From positions 133,027,060-133,091,059 of the forward strand of contig JAHLJT010004567.1 of assembly GCA_031308135.1 (NCBI GenBank): 64,000 nt of DNA, read 5' to 3'. Of the stretch, positions 11,861-23,640 are shown one piece after another (positions within the stretch are counted from its first letter, which is position 1; each line of letters starts with the position of its first letter). Under the pieces are notes generated by a model. The model was not told the origin of the DNA. It was given only the letters and a program-made list of their open reading frames with translations, and made no database searches. The DNA is from Acheta domesticus. Lineage: Eukaryota > Arthropoda > Insecta > Orthoptera > Gryllidae. The position numbers and the translations under genes are program-made.

Positions 11861-13880
11861 TAATGATTGCGATGAACATGAGAGGATACGGTGGTGATGC
11901 AATGGGACGATAGTGGCGACGCAGTAGTAGTAGTTTTGACTGTGAAGATCAAGTGTCGTTGGTTACATCATTGACAGAACAACCACGCGAAACAATCGCT
12001 ATGGTAGAAACTCACAGGATCTTGGTGAAGGTGTTGAATGGAGATGGAAATTTCAGAAATAGTAGTGTCGATTTACTTATGGGTTTCTGGGCACTTCAGT
12101 ATCTTAAGTTGATTGACGTTCATGAGTTATGAAATCGGTTATTATTGCGAAAATGATGACGAAATGGTAGAATGTCGATAAAACCTACCGGGATCTTGCT
12201 TTGTTCATCGCAAATTCCACATGGATTGTCGGAAGATCGAAACCGGGCTCCAGCATAGAAAGAGCTCGTACATTCACGAGCTCTTTCCTAGTAGTGATGA
12301 TAGAGACAGTGATTTTGATAACGATGAGAATGATTGTGATAACAATGGTGTCAGGATGCGAATAAATATAAAGTTATGGGAGAGGCGTAAGGATGTCTGG
12401 ATGATAACGGTTGTGATGATACTGACAGTGGTGGTAATTGTTGGCGATGATGGTGATATTGCTATGGTAGTTGTATTGGTGAATGTGATAATAGTGTGAT
12501 GACAGTGATGGTGATAGGCGTGACAGATAGAAAGCTGGGAAGTTGGCGGATTGACGGTGGTGGCAGTGTTTTGTTGATGATGATATTCGTGGTGGTAATG
12601 GTATTTGTAATGTTCATGGCATTAGTCGTGTGGGTAATAGTGATGATGAATAAAAATCCTCACAAAAAAGCGACTGCACGACCTGGAGAGCATAAAAGCT
12701 ACCTATCTGAAACGAGTCTTTGGTATGTCCAAATACACACCAAGATTGATATACGTGCTGGCTATGGAAACCTTCCTACTACAGGACCTGAGAGTGAAGT
12801 TCCTGGTACCATTCTCTGCAGCGGCAAAAGCCATCGTTGAGGAAAGAAGACAGAAGCAAGAGAGCGTATGGAAGGACTTATACACCACGAACGTAATGAC
12901 AGGACGAGAATGAACAAGAGCTGTATATGAACTAAACACGTTGTGACCCGCGTGGTGTGTGTCTGTGGCCTGAGTAAGTGACAACATAGCTCTACTCTAC
13001 CCCCAGCTGTCAAGTAGACAGAAATATTTTATAGAAAATAATTGGTAGTATTATTATTGAATGGAGACGTTTGCGTAAAATGACGGTGGTGGTGAAAATT
13101 GTAATGGTGGTGGCGAGGATGACGGAAGCGACAGTAGGAAAGCTATCAGAGTGGCGGCAGAAACGGTTTCAGATTTCCGAGAAGAGATGCCGTTTACGGT
13201 AGTGAGAATTGCGAAGGTGGTCGCAATCCTGTTGGTGATGACATGCATTAGCAATGCGGGAGTGGTGATACAAAAGTTGCGATAACGAATGGGAAACTAA
13301 CTGGAGGGGGCAATGGCAGTGTACCTGGTGTTCGGTAGAGACGGTGACCGTGTTGGTGGGTAATAATGAATGTGATGATAGAGTTAATGTTGATAGTGGT
13401 TGTGTTAGTAGAAGTGGTGATACTGACGACGAAGCGAGGGTAGAGCTATCGGGGAAATGGCGTCGGTAAAGGCTTCAAATGCGGGGGCGGGAGTCGGGAA
13501 TGGAGTTGGTAATAGTGAAGGTGATCATGAGAGTAATCATGGCTCTGATGATAGTAATACTGTTGGTGTAGACGTGATATTAGTAATAAGGGTGACAATA
13601 GAGATGGTGACAGCTACAGGGTGGTGGATGCGACTCGGGAAGTAAGAACATACGAGTACGGTGTAGGAGAAGGTGTGGAAATAATGGTTTTGTGGTGATG
13701 GTGGTGGCGTCTGTGGTGGCGGCGGTTGTGCAGGCGGCAGTGGCTTGGATAGTAGTGGTGGTGGTGGCGGAAGTGGTGGTGATGAGGTGTTGTCTGTGGA
13801 GGCAGCGATGTGGGGATCGTGGCGACAAACAATTGACCAGTATTGCATTGGTATCGGGGAGGCGGCGGTGACACAGACGC
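11860..13880. repeat. Cryptic simple sequence rich in GTGATG/GGTGGT on +
   Basis: The + strand is enriched for T and G over about 2 kb, with many unphased GATGATGGTGAT, GTGGTGGTGATG and GGTGGCGG motifs but no fixed unit. The effect is strongest at 12400-12630 and 13050-13880. Frames here read as Val/Met-rich on + or His/Pro-rich on - and are composition artefacts. Similar sequence recurs at 58400-58990. Confidence 0.6.
12258..12287. repeat. Perfect 12-bp inverted repeat (hairpin)
   Basis: GAAAGAGCTCGT at 12258-12269 is the exact reverse complement of ACGAGCTCTTTC at 12276-12287, with a 6-nt loop. No terminator or RNA gene context is apparent. Confidence 0.75.
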
Positions 13881-15462
13881 TAGGACTCAGGGTGGGAGTG
13901 GTGATATTCCCCGAAAGGAGCTAAAAATACCGTGGGCAATAAAACGACCAACCCTGCAATCGAAAGCCCCTTGTTCACCGGTCCCGCTGTTGGTGCTTCC
14001 ACACAGCTCTGCAGCTCTTGCCCGTCCTACGGCTGAAGGGTCTGAAACAGCGTTCCCACGGTCTCAGTGCTGTTCCTGACGATTTCGAGCGCGTTCTCTT
14101 TCTTCTCGGAAAGGTAATGAAATGGAGGGCTTAAGTACTCTTTCTAGGAACTCATAAAACACGATCGTTGCGCAAACTTTCCCATACACGAGGTTGATCA
14201 TTTGATTGCTGTTTCTATGTGTTCTACGGCCCGTTACTTTACAACGTCCACTTCAGATTTTGTTTCATTGCTTCAAGTTACTTATTGTTACAAGTTATTG
14301 CTTCAAGTTACTTGTTGCCTTGCAGTTGCAACGTTTCCTTGGTATGATTCGAGTAAGCAATATTTTGTGTTTACGTGACCATAGAACTAGTGAATTTCTT
14401 GTATGTCGGAACGTTTTAATCGAATATATAGCTACAGACAACATGCAGAATGTTTTACTCGAATATTTAGTTATGCACAACATAAACAAGTTATAAATAT
14501 TATTCGCACATTGTTTACCATACGTATATTTACGTGTTTAGTATAGAAATATATTTTTCGTATTCAGTGGAATATTCACAATTAAATAGTGGTTTTTTAT
14601 AAGAGTAGACATAATTGCAGTAAAGCTTATTATATCTGTGTAACAGAAAGAAAACATATTGCACAGAATTATACACATAGCAGTTTCATAGCATTGTAAA
14701 AACAAGAGATAATGGATCCTTCTGTAACTCATTGCACATTTTATTTGATGTATTTGAAGAAAAAAAACACATTTGCACAACAAAAAATGTTTCTCATTGG
14801 AAATTTATTTTATTTTTAGGCACATTCACAGAAATAGACACCTCATATATATCGATATATATATAGAAATCATCTCATATATATAGAAATCGAAAATGTG
14901 TATGATGTAATAGAGTACATTTCTAGCATTTTATTGGGACATAATTTATATTCTATATGTGTCACATTTTCTCCCATGATTCGCCCCGTTCAATTCCTTG
15001 ATCCCATTGTCAAGAACTTCGAATACGTGATATCTTCTCCAATGATGATTGTAAATAATACGAATACTTCTTCCAATTTCTCTTCCTTCTGTAAAAGTTT
15101 GATGACTATGTACTGCAACCCAACATTTAAGCTTGTGCACATTTTTTACGAACTTTTTGAACAGCAACCGCAGCCAACGTCCTCTTTCCTCGTACGTAAA
15201 AAATTACTACGTCAATCATGCCGCCTCCATCAAATTACTCTCCAAAGCGACACATCCTTTTCAATGGCATGGGACTTGCAGATAACAAGCCTCATTTTTC
15301 CTACGCCCGCAGCTCCCCCTCAGACGCTGCCAACTCACAGCATCGTATATTCATTGCCACCTCCATCCCCCAAACACACCGTCCCTCCTGCCCCTCTCTG
15401 TTTCCCCGCTACTGGTCCCAGTTCATCCCTTCTGAAGGGTCTCATCTCCGCGTCTACTTCTA

Positions 15463-15464
<2 letters not shown>
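13880..15464. other. AT-rich unassigned sequence
   Basis: A + frame of 228 codons at 14898-15584 enters the AT dinucleotide run at its end. It shows no domain I recognise, and the - frame opposite (14946-15167, 73 codons) has none either. No gene is called. Confidence 0.45.

Positions 15465-15521
<57 letters not shown>
15465..15521. repeat. (AT)28 microsatellite
   Basis: Uninterrupted alternating AT of 57 bp. The Ile-Tyr runs in frames across it are artefacts. Confidence 0.97.
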
Positions 15522-15526
<5 letters not shown>

Positions 15527-16479
15527 GCTGGAGACAAAGCCCACAAGTGTAATGCTGTTGGAGAGGGAAATACTTCCTCTCTGATCAAATACATTTTTGA
15601 CGAAATAATTAGAAGTTAGCACGTTATGGAGTCAGAGAAAGATCAAATATGTTCCTTAATAAACGCTAATAAATATCAAAGTATTTACTGACACCCAGTA
15701 TCGGCCCAACTTGTAGCGTATAATTTTGACCTAGTCGAACTAAGGATTACAAGTGCGATTCAACAACAACATTCGCCTTAGCAACCTATATCATCTATTC
15801 GCTTCATAACATTTGCGCTTGACACAGTCAATTGACGTCGATCTCAATTATTTTTAGTAAATTCGGACTGCCTGGTAATAGGAAATAATATCCCTATATA
15901 ATTATTTCCTATATAAGAAATAATATACCTACAATATTATTTCCCGTATAAAACATATTAATTTTTATTATAAATATTACAATTGATAGTTTTAGAAACA
16001 CAATCCTATATTTACAATATTTCTTAAATTACAGTAGAAGATTTAAACTAATGAGCATTGAGGACTTTCTCTTGGCAGGGTCCACCACAATAATTTCCAT
16101 GTACATAATATTATTTCCAGCTTTATCAGCTGACGCTGAAGTATATTGTCTGGTTCATGGTCGTAAAAATACATCAGCTAATTTATAAGTCGCAAAGTCG
16201 AAAAAAACCTCACTTAACCATGTCCAGGATGTAAAACAATCTTCAGAGCTTAACGCAGTCCCGTAAAAAGACCAGCTTGTCACAGGAGCCGTTACCACCG
16301 CAACCTCGTCGCCCCAGGCTGCTGCCGCCGCGTCCACCGCCACCCTCCCGGAGCGGCGCATTTACGAGGGCATAAAGCATTTTACACAGGCGCAGGAGAG
16401 GCGATGTGACGCCCTGAGTAACCGCTGTCTAGGGGAGCACCGCCAGGCGCCGCCCCCAGCTAGCCAATCAGCAGGCGCC
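15522..16479. other. AT-rich, turning GC-rich after about 16280
   Basis: Nothing recognised before 16280. From there GC and CpG rise towards the next C-rich island. Confidence 0.5.
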
Positions 16480-17430
16480 GAGGCGCCACCCCCCCCCGTG
16501 TCTCCTTCCCACTCTGACCCCACACCTGTACACTACTCTATTCCCTCTCTGGCGCATCCCTTTCATCGTCCGTTCCGCCCCGCCCGGGTACGTTTGATTT
16601 CGTCCGTTCCCCCCAACCACTACTGTCCCAGCCTTGCCATCTCCCTAGCTTTCTTACCTCTCCGCACCTCACACCGGCAACATTCTACTCCCATTCCTCC
16701 TCTCCCACCTCCACCACGCCCCTGTTACATTATATTCTTTCCCCGAAGCGCTCCAGCGCGATATCATTCTCTCTTTCCCTCTCGTAGCTGGTGAGCACCT
16801 AGTCTTTCCCTTCTCCACTTCGCCTCTAAGCTCCTGCTTATACGTCTGGTATATTCTCTCCACCCGCCCTAACCATCCCACACTTCTACCATATTCGTCT
16901 CGCCCCTCCTTTCCTCCCTTGTTACTTCCTCTCATTCCCCTACAAACCTCAATATCTCTCTGTAATCTGACTTCTACTTCCCTCTCTCTATCCCTCCTAT
17001 TCGCACGTATTCTCACCCTGAACATAATCCCATGCTAACAGTTCCCTTCCCCTGCAATTCCTTCCATCTCCTCCCAATATATTTAATTTCTGTTTATATT
17101 GTTTGGTCTCAATCCCTTCCTGTCTCATCCCACTCCCTCCGATCTAATCATTCCTCTTCCCCTACCCTTCCCTAGATTCCCAACCGTTACTAGCAAACCA
17201 ACCGTTGCCTCCTTCCTCGACCCGCCCCTTCTCATTACCCGCGCCGCCCGTCGCTGCTCTCCCCGGTTCCGTATGCCCTGTGTCGCCCCTAGCCCTATCC
17301 TCATCCTATTCAATTCCTACATCCCACCCCAATTCCGTTCCTTCTCTCATAATCCGCTCCCCTTGCGTCCGATCCTCCTCTCCCTCACTCTTCCACCCCT
17401 TCTCCCGCCCAGGCGTCACGACGCCATCCG
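16480..17430. repeat. C-rich, strand-asymmetric island
   Basis: The + strand is strongly pyrimidine-rich over about 950 bp, with frequent CCTCTCC, TTCCCC and CCGTTCC motifs. I could not define a tandem unit. Overlapping frames of 98-135 codons on both strands reflect composition. The island sits about 300 bp upstream of SINE-like copy A2. Confidence 0.55.
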
Positions 17431-17729
17431 TCGCACGGCTTCGGACCGGGGGCGTCATCGACCGAGATTCCAAAGAGCAAGGAAAAACCAGTTACTATTC
17501 AAATAAAAACTGAGCTGTAAAGAGTGAACGGGACGCGAACTGTAAAGAACGCGGTTCGGCCCAGCCGGTGCAGCAATTTAGCCGGATTAATTTAAGAGTT
17601 AGTCTTCTTGGGGAGCGACCGCGGCGGTGACGTCACGATACGCGCGGAAGGGTGCACAGTGGTCGACGTCCGTTGACAACTGGGAGATCCTTCACTATTT
17701 ATGAGAGCTTTTCCTACGATAATCGACGG
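17431..17729. other. CpG-rich downstream edge of the island
   Basis: Contains a GGGGAGCGACCGCGGCGGTGACGTC block (split here only for description: GGGGAGCGACCGCGGCG then GTGACGTC, an ATF/CRE-like motif) near 17613-17638. The first part resembles a block near 2683. No transcription unit is evident. Confidence 0.35.
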
Positions 17730-18245
17730 TCTGATATTGGTTCAGAGTCGGCATTATCGCGTCTCTGGAGTGTCTCTGACCGGTAGGTGCTAGGGTTTGA
17801 GTCCCGGTGGTGGCGAATTTTCGACAATAGCCAAATAGCTGGGTTGACGTCAGTCGCTGTCTAGATGAGAATTCTAGCGCGGTTGATCTGATCGGTAACT
17901 TTCTGTGGTTTCTCCGATCAACACCAGGCGAATGGGGGAACAATACTCTAACAAACGGGCCACGTACCATGCGCGATCTTTCCTTCCTCTTCCTTGTCCT
18001 CTCCTCACCTCTTCCTTACACACACACTACACATGTCGGGAGCTTAGAGCTTGTTGAGACTATGGAGGTGCTCCGCTGGGCGAAGGATCTGGAAGAAGAG
18101 TCGACATGTAGGTCTACGGCGGATCTCACTAACCAACGGGGAAGAAATCATAGCCACCTCCCGGCATAAAACATTCACTATACTATCGGCACTAATGACC
18201 AAAGCAGTTGACGTACACAGATACTTCAGTCCATCAATTCTACGA
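17730..18245 (+). mobile_element. SINE-like family A, copy A2 (near full length)
   Basis: The head has a B-box-like GGTTTGAGTCC (17794-17804); its A-box region is decayed. Downstream come the shared blocks GATCGGTAACTTTC, GTGGTTTCTCCGATCAA, the CTTCCTCTTCCTTGTCCT pyrimidine stretch, a CACACAC linker, GGAGCTTAGAGCTTGT, a CCGCTGGGCGAAGGATCTGG segment and the closing CACTAATGACCAAAGCAGTTGACG. Order and spacing match A3 and A6. The copy has drifted in the middle third. Confidence 0.8.
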
Positions 18246-18359
18246 TGATAATCATGAAGAGGATTGTTATCCTCATTACTGAAATGTGTCATTAGTTTCT
18301 AAGGTTTCATTAAGGAAAAAATCTCTATCTTAAATATTTTAGTTGTAAGAATACTCCGA

Positions 18360-18695
18360 AAAAATTTTGAACTTTTGCAATTTTCGAAAAATCAGGGTTT
18401 TCAACTTGAGACCTGCACCATTCTCTTAAACGTTCTTCACAGTATCCAACAACAAAATTTAATCAAAAACGATGGGGCCCCATTTTTTGAAAATTTGGAA
18501 AATGTACCTGGGGATTTATGTAAAGTACTCCCCAAAATTACAATACTGGTTTCAAATTCCAGGAGCTGCGACATCAGCGTAATCGGCAAGGATAAATCAA
18601 ATTAAGAGAAAATCGGATGGACGGTTTAGCCGCTAGCGTTGTTTACTGACGGACGGGGTGACGTTTGACCGTCAATTTTTCGTTGTAGGGTGTTA
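18360..18695 (-). repeat. Repeat family F, minus-strand copy
   Basis: The reverse complement of this stretch aligns with 23185-23500. Shared landmarks in order are a CTAGC core, CGATTTTCTC, a CTCC.GG...TTTGAAA block, GG.GTACTTTACAT, TTTTCAAAAAATGG, and an AGAATGGTGCAG / AAATGGCGCAG block. On this strand the copy also carries CCCGTCCGTC just before CTAGC, the position where the other copy holds its tetranucleotide array. No coding was recognised. Confidence 0.6.
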
Positions 18696-18699
18696 AACA

Positions 18700-20095
18700 T
18701 CTCCCAAGACAGGTGTTATTGAGGATTTTCTTCGAAATATTCGAATGTTCGGAAAGGTTGGGGGAAAGTGGCAGTGGCCTTCCACCTCTCCCCGTTTTAA
18801 AAATATTTATATGTGTTGAAAATGTCTAAGTGCCACGCACAGCTTTCTTCATATAAGTTCGTACATTATTTGACATTGGACATACCAATGAATAGCTGAT
18901 TATGTTATTCCTACTCCCATTTAAACATTCCCAGCATCCAATGGCTTCGCATGTTACCTCCATACGAGAAACGAACTGGTAATAATGAAGTTTAAAAATT
19001 GTAATCGACTTATAAAAATACTTGCAGGTATGAATGATGAGACAAGTAAGAATTTAGTTCATTTTTCACGCTTTTTTGGTAATACGCACAAAAATGGACA
19101 TAAATAATCCCCTGTAAGCTGTTCATGAACGTCATTCTCTAACCCTAATATCAGATTATTTTCATTTAGTTCATATTTTCTGTCGCAATATCTTCTACAT
19201 CTACATTTGAATCTCCCTCGGATTTTCTTAACACTTACATATTTTGTCCTCTAATTTTTAAGTGTTAGTCTAATTTGTGTTTACTTCCGCTTCTGCAATT
19301 GCTCCATTAGTTTTGTAGGCGCAACTATATAATCATTCAAAAGGCGGCTGTTTTGCATAATTATGTGAATAATGTTGAGTTTAATAAGAATAAGTTGCTA
19401 CTCATTTTCATTTCAAAATCAGTACTTGCACGCTTATGAACGTACTTGTGAAAATGCGACTGTGCATCCATCCTCCAGCATGACTGACAATTCTACGTTT
19501 CTCCGTATTCACTTAAAGTTCTTCAAATTTAATGAGTTTCAAGGTAATAGATGTTTACAAATTTATTATTAAAAATACGGTATTACGGATGAATAACTTC
19601 AAAGCAGAACCCAAATTGACAGCTCTGCCCCGCGATTCACTCTGTGTTGCACGTAGAGACGGCAACAATCAGCGTTGCCATCCACTTAGAAGAATATTAT
19701 GGTATCGTGGAGTGAAAATTACCCCTGGGTACTAAGGCTTAAGCAGCGCCACTTAGATATATCTATCTAGGTGCCTTTCCCGATCTACCTGAAACGTTTG
19801 TAGGGCTAAAACATGAAAACAAAGTTGGAAATTTCTTAGAATTTTCTGACCTAACCTCCCCAACACAAGACCAAGGCGCGTCTAATGACATCTCATATGT
19901 TTCGAATGGTGCACGGGAAGTGGTCTAACCGTGAGTGACGGAAGTACGGACGATCACTCGCAGTTACTCAAATACTATTAGCGATGTTGATGACAAACCG
20001 TCGGAACTGTATTGAAAAAATACGCAATCCTCATTCATATAAGCTCTCCAAAGAACATTGACCTTCTTTTCCCATGTCGCGTACGTAAAATGAAG
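18700..20095. other. AT-rich unassigned sequence
   Basis: Nothing recognised. A short palindromic stretch, ACTTAGATATATCTATCTAG, lies near 19752. The frames are short and featureless. Confidence 0.5.
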
Positions 20096-20099
20096 AATG

Positions 20100-20732
20100 T
20101 ACTGTAATGGTGCAAAACATTTCAACAAAAATCACATTTTGTTGTTTCTTCAACGTACAAGTTATTTCTTCAAAATATTCAGTTCGTTCGTCTGTCCGTC
20201 TCTCCGACTGCTCCGTCTGTTCTTCTGATCGGTAGAGGTGGCCCACGGTATCAACTGATGTCATTTCAGTGCCTCTGACTGGGAAGTCTTAGGTTTCGAG
20301 TCCCGACGGTGACAAGATATTCGTCACTAGCCAAGTAGCTAGGTCGAGTTCTGTCACTGTCTGGAGGAGAATTCTAGCAGGCGGCTGCTCTGATCGGTAG
20401 TTTTCCGTACCGTGGTTTCTCAGATCAATAGCAAGTGAATGCCAGAACAGTACCCTATCAAAATGGCCAGGGACCGCGCACTGTACTTTCCTTTCCATTC
20501 CTTGTCTTCTCCTACCCCTTACTTACAAGCCCTAAAATACCAACCAGGAGACCGGTCGGGAGCCTAGAGGTGCCCCGTTGGTGGGAGATACCTGGTTGTG
20601 AAAAAACCCGTTAGGCGCCGGTAGGTCGGCGCCAGATCTCTCCATCCAGCGGGAGATCACCACCACACACTTACGGAAACCAATGACCTTAGCAGTTGAC
20701 GCGCCCGGAATCACTAATTAATCAATCAATCA
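20100..20732 (+). mobile_element. SINE-like family A, copy A3 (full length, with 5' extension)
   Basis: The tRNA-like head runs from about 20228, with A-box-like TGGCCCACGGTATC (20239-20252) and B-box-like GGTTTCGAGTCC (20292-20303). The body carries the usual blocks GGAGAATTCTAGC, CTGCTCTGATCGGTAG, GTACCCTATC, the pyrimidine stretch, GGTGCCCCGTTGGTGGGAG and the closing GCCCGGAATCAC, then an AATCAATCAATCA tail. GTTCTTCTG occurs just before the head and again just after the tail, a candidate 9-bp target duplication. The 5' extension from about 20130, including GTTCGTTCGTCTGTCCGTCT, is also present upstream of copy A10. Confidence 0.85.
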
Positions 20733-22275
20733 GTTCTTCTGCACGTCTCTTCGGCGTCTGTCCCTATGTCCATCCAGAACTCGTTTCTGCCCACTGCCCA
20801 GTGGCGCGACGCAAGTGGAAGCGTTTGCACTCCAATTAAAAAGGACGAGACTGGCTCTTCGGGACTGACGCTCTCGAAATAATTTTTTGATGCTGAATTG
20901 ACGCAGATTGAATTCACGGAAGCTAAACAATTCCCGGCGATGAAAATTAGCTTCGGGAAGAAAGAATCCATCACAGGGAACGTCGAATTAGTTTTCAATT
21001 CCGTGATGGAATTGACACCTTTCTCGGTTTTTGGCGTATGCCGGTGGAGAAGTACGAATGACGTAGAGACAGAGACTGCGTCAAAAGCATTTCTAACGCA
21101 GGAAATGAAATTTTGTTAACAGTGAGAAAGGTTTGATAATCTTTGAAATATAAAAAAAGGTCGTGGCAAAAACATACTAACTGAAACTTTTTAGTTCCTC
21201 GTATAAATTCACTACAGAAAATTACAATAAATTCCAAAAATCAATGTTATTTTAACGGAAATATACCTTACAGGAGCTCTCATACCAATTTTTTTTCTTT
21301 TTCTTTCAAAAAGTCTGTCCGCCTATCGGCTGTTTGACCGTCCGACAACACTAGCGAGTAAACCGCTCACAGAAGTGTGTACAAACTATAATGTCCTCAC
21401 GTGGTCGATCTGTCCTCATCGATCTGTCCCCACGTGGCGGGCCCTGTGAATTTCAAACGGATCCTTAATGTTTGAGTCTATTTAATTTAAAGCCCTTTTG
21501 ACCTGTTACACAGTTTCTCAAGATAGAGGTTATTGATTCCTAATATAAATTCTTAACGATTACATCTTTAAATAGATTCATATTGAATTGATTTGAAAAT
21601 ATGAGAATTCATCCCCTAATTGTAAATAAATTCGTAATAATTTAAACTACTGGCAATATGCGGCACACCAATAATTTTTCCTTCTCTTAGTATTACTAGT
21701 TATTCCATAACAACTACGTCTTTAAAAAAAATTGTACATAATTTAAAAATGCAAAATTGAGGCATAATTCCTTTGAGAAAGAAATACCGGGGTTAATATT
21801 GGCGGTGTAGGTCGAGTGCGAAAATAATTTTGAAATTTACAAATTTCAAACAATAAATTTTCAAGAAAATGAAAATGATACCGTTTTAATAAATGCACAA
21901 TATTCTGAAAAAAATAATAAAACTAGTGTTCCTACAACAGCATTAATTTTCTCTCATTGTTCGTGACATTTGTAGTTTGAAGAATCTAAAGAAAATGAAA
22001 CTTCCGCATTTTTTATAAATGTACTTGCCTCTCTTCGGAAAAAAATTAAAGAAAAAATCTGGAGACTTATTTAGACAATATTTAAAAAAATAACTTTACA
22101 AAAGAGGAAAAATTATGTGAAAACGCGTCGTATTATCAAAAAAATGCACATGAATTTATTTAAAGATCGTAACTTTTAGAACAGATTTCACTCTCCTATA
22201 ATAATAAGCTACTAAAGGTGCAACAAAAGAAAGCTATGAGGATAGTAATTAAATGCAATTTGTTCCTCCGTTTAC
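20733..22275. other. Unassigned AT-rich sequence with a family F fragment
   Basis: At about 21315-21390 the motifs GTCTGTCCGCC, TTTGACCGTCCG, ACACTAGCG and GTAAACCGC match the internal part of repeat family F. The rest is AT-rich with no gene or repeat partner seen. Confidence 0.45.
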
Positions 22276-22530
22276 CGGTTTGTTCGTCTGTCTGTCCGTC
22301 CGTCCGTCGGTCCGTGTATCCGTCCGTCTGTCCGTTTTCCGTCCATCCGTCCGTGTGTCCGATTGTCCGTCTGTCCACTTGCCTGTGTGCCCTGTTGTCC
22401 GTCTGTCCACTCTCCTGTCTGTCCGTCCGTTTGTCCATCCGTCCGGCAGTCTGAAGTTGATCTTGCCGTTCGTCTGTCCATCTGTTTGTTTGTACGTCCC
22501 TCCGTCCGTCCGTCCGTCCGTCCGTCCGTC
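22276..22530 (+). repeat. Degenerate TCCG/TCTG tetranucleotide run
   Basis: Variants of TCCG, TCTG and TCCA in 4-bp register lead into a clean (TCCG) run at about 22500-22530. One T-to-A change then switches the unit to the ACCG/GACC phase of the long array. Confidence 0.9.
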
Positions 22531-23162
22531 CGACCGACCGACCGACCGACCGACCGACCGACCGACCGACCGACCGACCGACCGACCGACCGACCGACCG
22601 ACCGACCGACCGACCGACCGACCGACCGACCGACCGACCGACCGACCGACCGACCGACCGACCGACCGACCGACCGACCGACCGACCGACCGACCGACCG
22701 ACCGACCGACCGACCGACCGACCGACCGACCGACCGACCGACCGACCGACCGACCGACCGACCGACCGACCGACCGACCGACCGACCGACCGACCGACCG
22801 ACCGACCGACCGACCGACCGACCGACCGACCGACCGACCGACCGACCGACCGACCGACCGACCGACCGACCGACCGACCGACCGACCGACCGACCGACCG
22901 ACCGACCGACCGACCGACCGACCGACCGACCGACCGACCGACCGACCGACCGACCGACCGACCGACCGACCGACCGACCGACCGACCGACCGACCGACCG
23001 ACCGACCGACCGACCGACCGACCGACCGACCGACCGACCGACCGACCGACCGACCGACCGACCGACCGACCGACCGACCGACCGACCGACCGACCGACCG
23101 ACCGACCGACCGACCGACCGACCGACCGACCGACCGACCGACCGACCGACCGACCGACCGAC
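22531..23162 (+). repeat. Uninterrupted (GACC)158 array, 632 bp
   Basis: No deviation from the 4-bp unit is visible across the whole stretch. Because 4 is not a multiple of 3, every frame on both strands reads as a 4-residue repeat without stops (Pro-Thr-Asp-Arg on +, Gly-Arg-Ser-Val on -), producing open frames of 285-330 codons that are not genes. Each unit carries one CpG. The array lies inside a copy of repeat family F: the sequence right after it matches that family. Exact length in the genome may differ because such arrays are hard to assemble. Confidence 0.97.
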
Positions 23163-23640
23163 TCCACGTCTGTGGTCCACACTAGCACTTACACTATTCG
23201 GCGATTTTCTCCAAAATTGACATTCCCCAATCGATCTGGCCGAACTCCAGGTTCTGCGAATTTGAAAGTATATTTCGATCTTTAGGGTACTTTACATGAA
23301 GTTAAGCTACATGAAACATTTCCAACTTTCTCAAAAATGGCTTCAATGTTTTTGCGAATAGAGCAAAGAAGGTTTAAAAATGGCGCAGTTCTAATTTTTA
23401 TTTAACCTTCTGCATGTTTGAAAAACTGGAGTTTAAAATAGAAAAACTCAATTTTTTGAAAACATGGATAGTTTTTGCGTCGTTTTTGCTTGCAGTTAAG
23501 GCAATGAATATATATTTTTTTCACAAACGGTTCCACATTTTTTCTTCATTTTTCTCGAACACAAGTGCGCTTTTAAAATGGCGCAGATATGATTTTCGTT
23601 AAGCTGTGTAAATTTTCGAAAATTATCATCGTTTAAAATA
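23163..23640 (+). repeat. Repeat family F, plus-strand copy (downstream of the GACC array)
   Basis: Begins with ACACTAGCAC and CGATTTTCTCC, then CTCCAGGTTCTGCGAATTTG, GGGTACTTTACATG, TTCTCAAAAATGG and TTTAAAAATGGCGCAG. These blocks occur in the same order in the reverse complement of 18360-18695. The TTTAAAATGGCGCAG motif recurs near 23570, which suggests an internal tandem structure. No domain was recognised. Confidence 0.6.

Noticed and set aside
14898..15584. 228-codon plus-strand frame ending in Ile-Tyr repeats
   Set aside because: The end is the AT microsatellite and the remainder matches no domain I know; no splice or promoter context.
20800..20830. Another hAT left end (CAGTGGCGCGACGC)
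   Set aside because: No matching inverted end or 8-bp duplication was found within a reasonable distance.
22276..23162. CRISPR-like or satellite-type regular array
   Set aside because: The unit is 4 bp with no spacers; it is a microsatellite in a eukaryotic genome.
22196..23220. Four open frames of 285-330 codons with Pro-Thr-Asp-Arg or Gly-Arg-Ser-Val repeats
   Set aside because: They are the forced translation of a 4-bp repeat that contains no stop in any frame; there is no non-repetitive domain.
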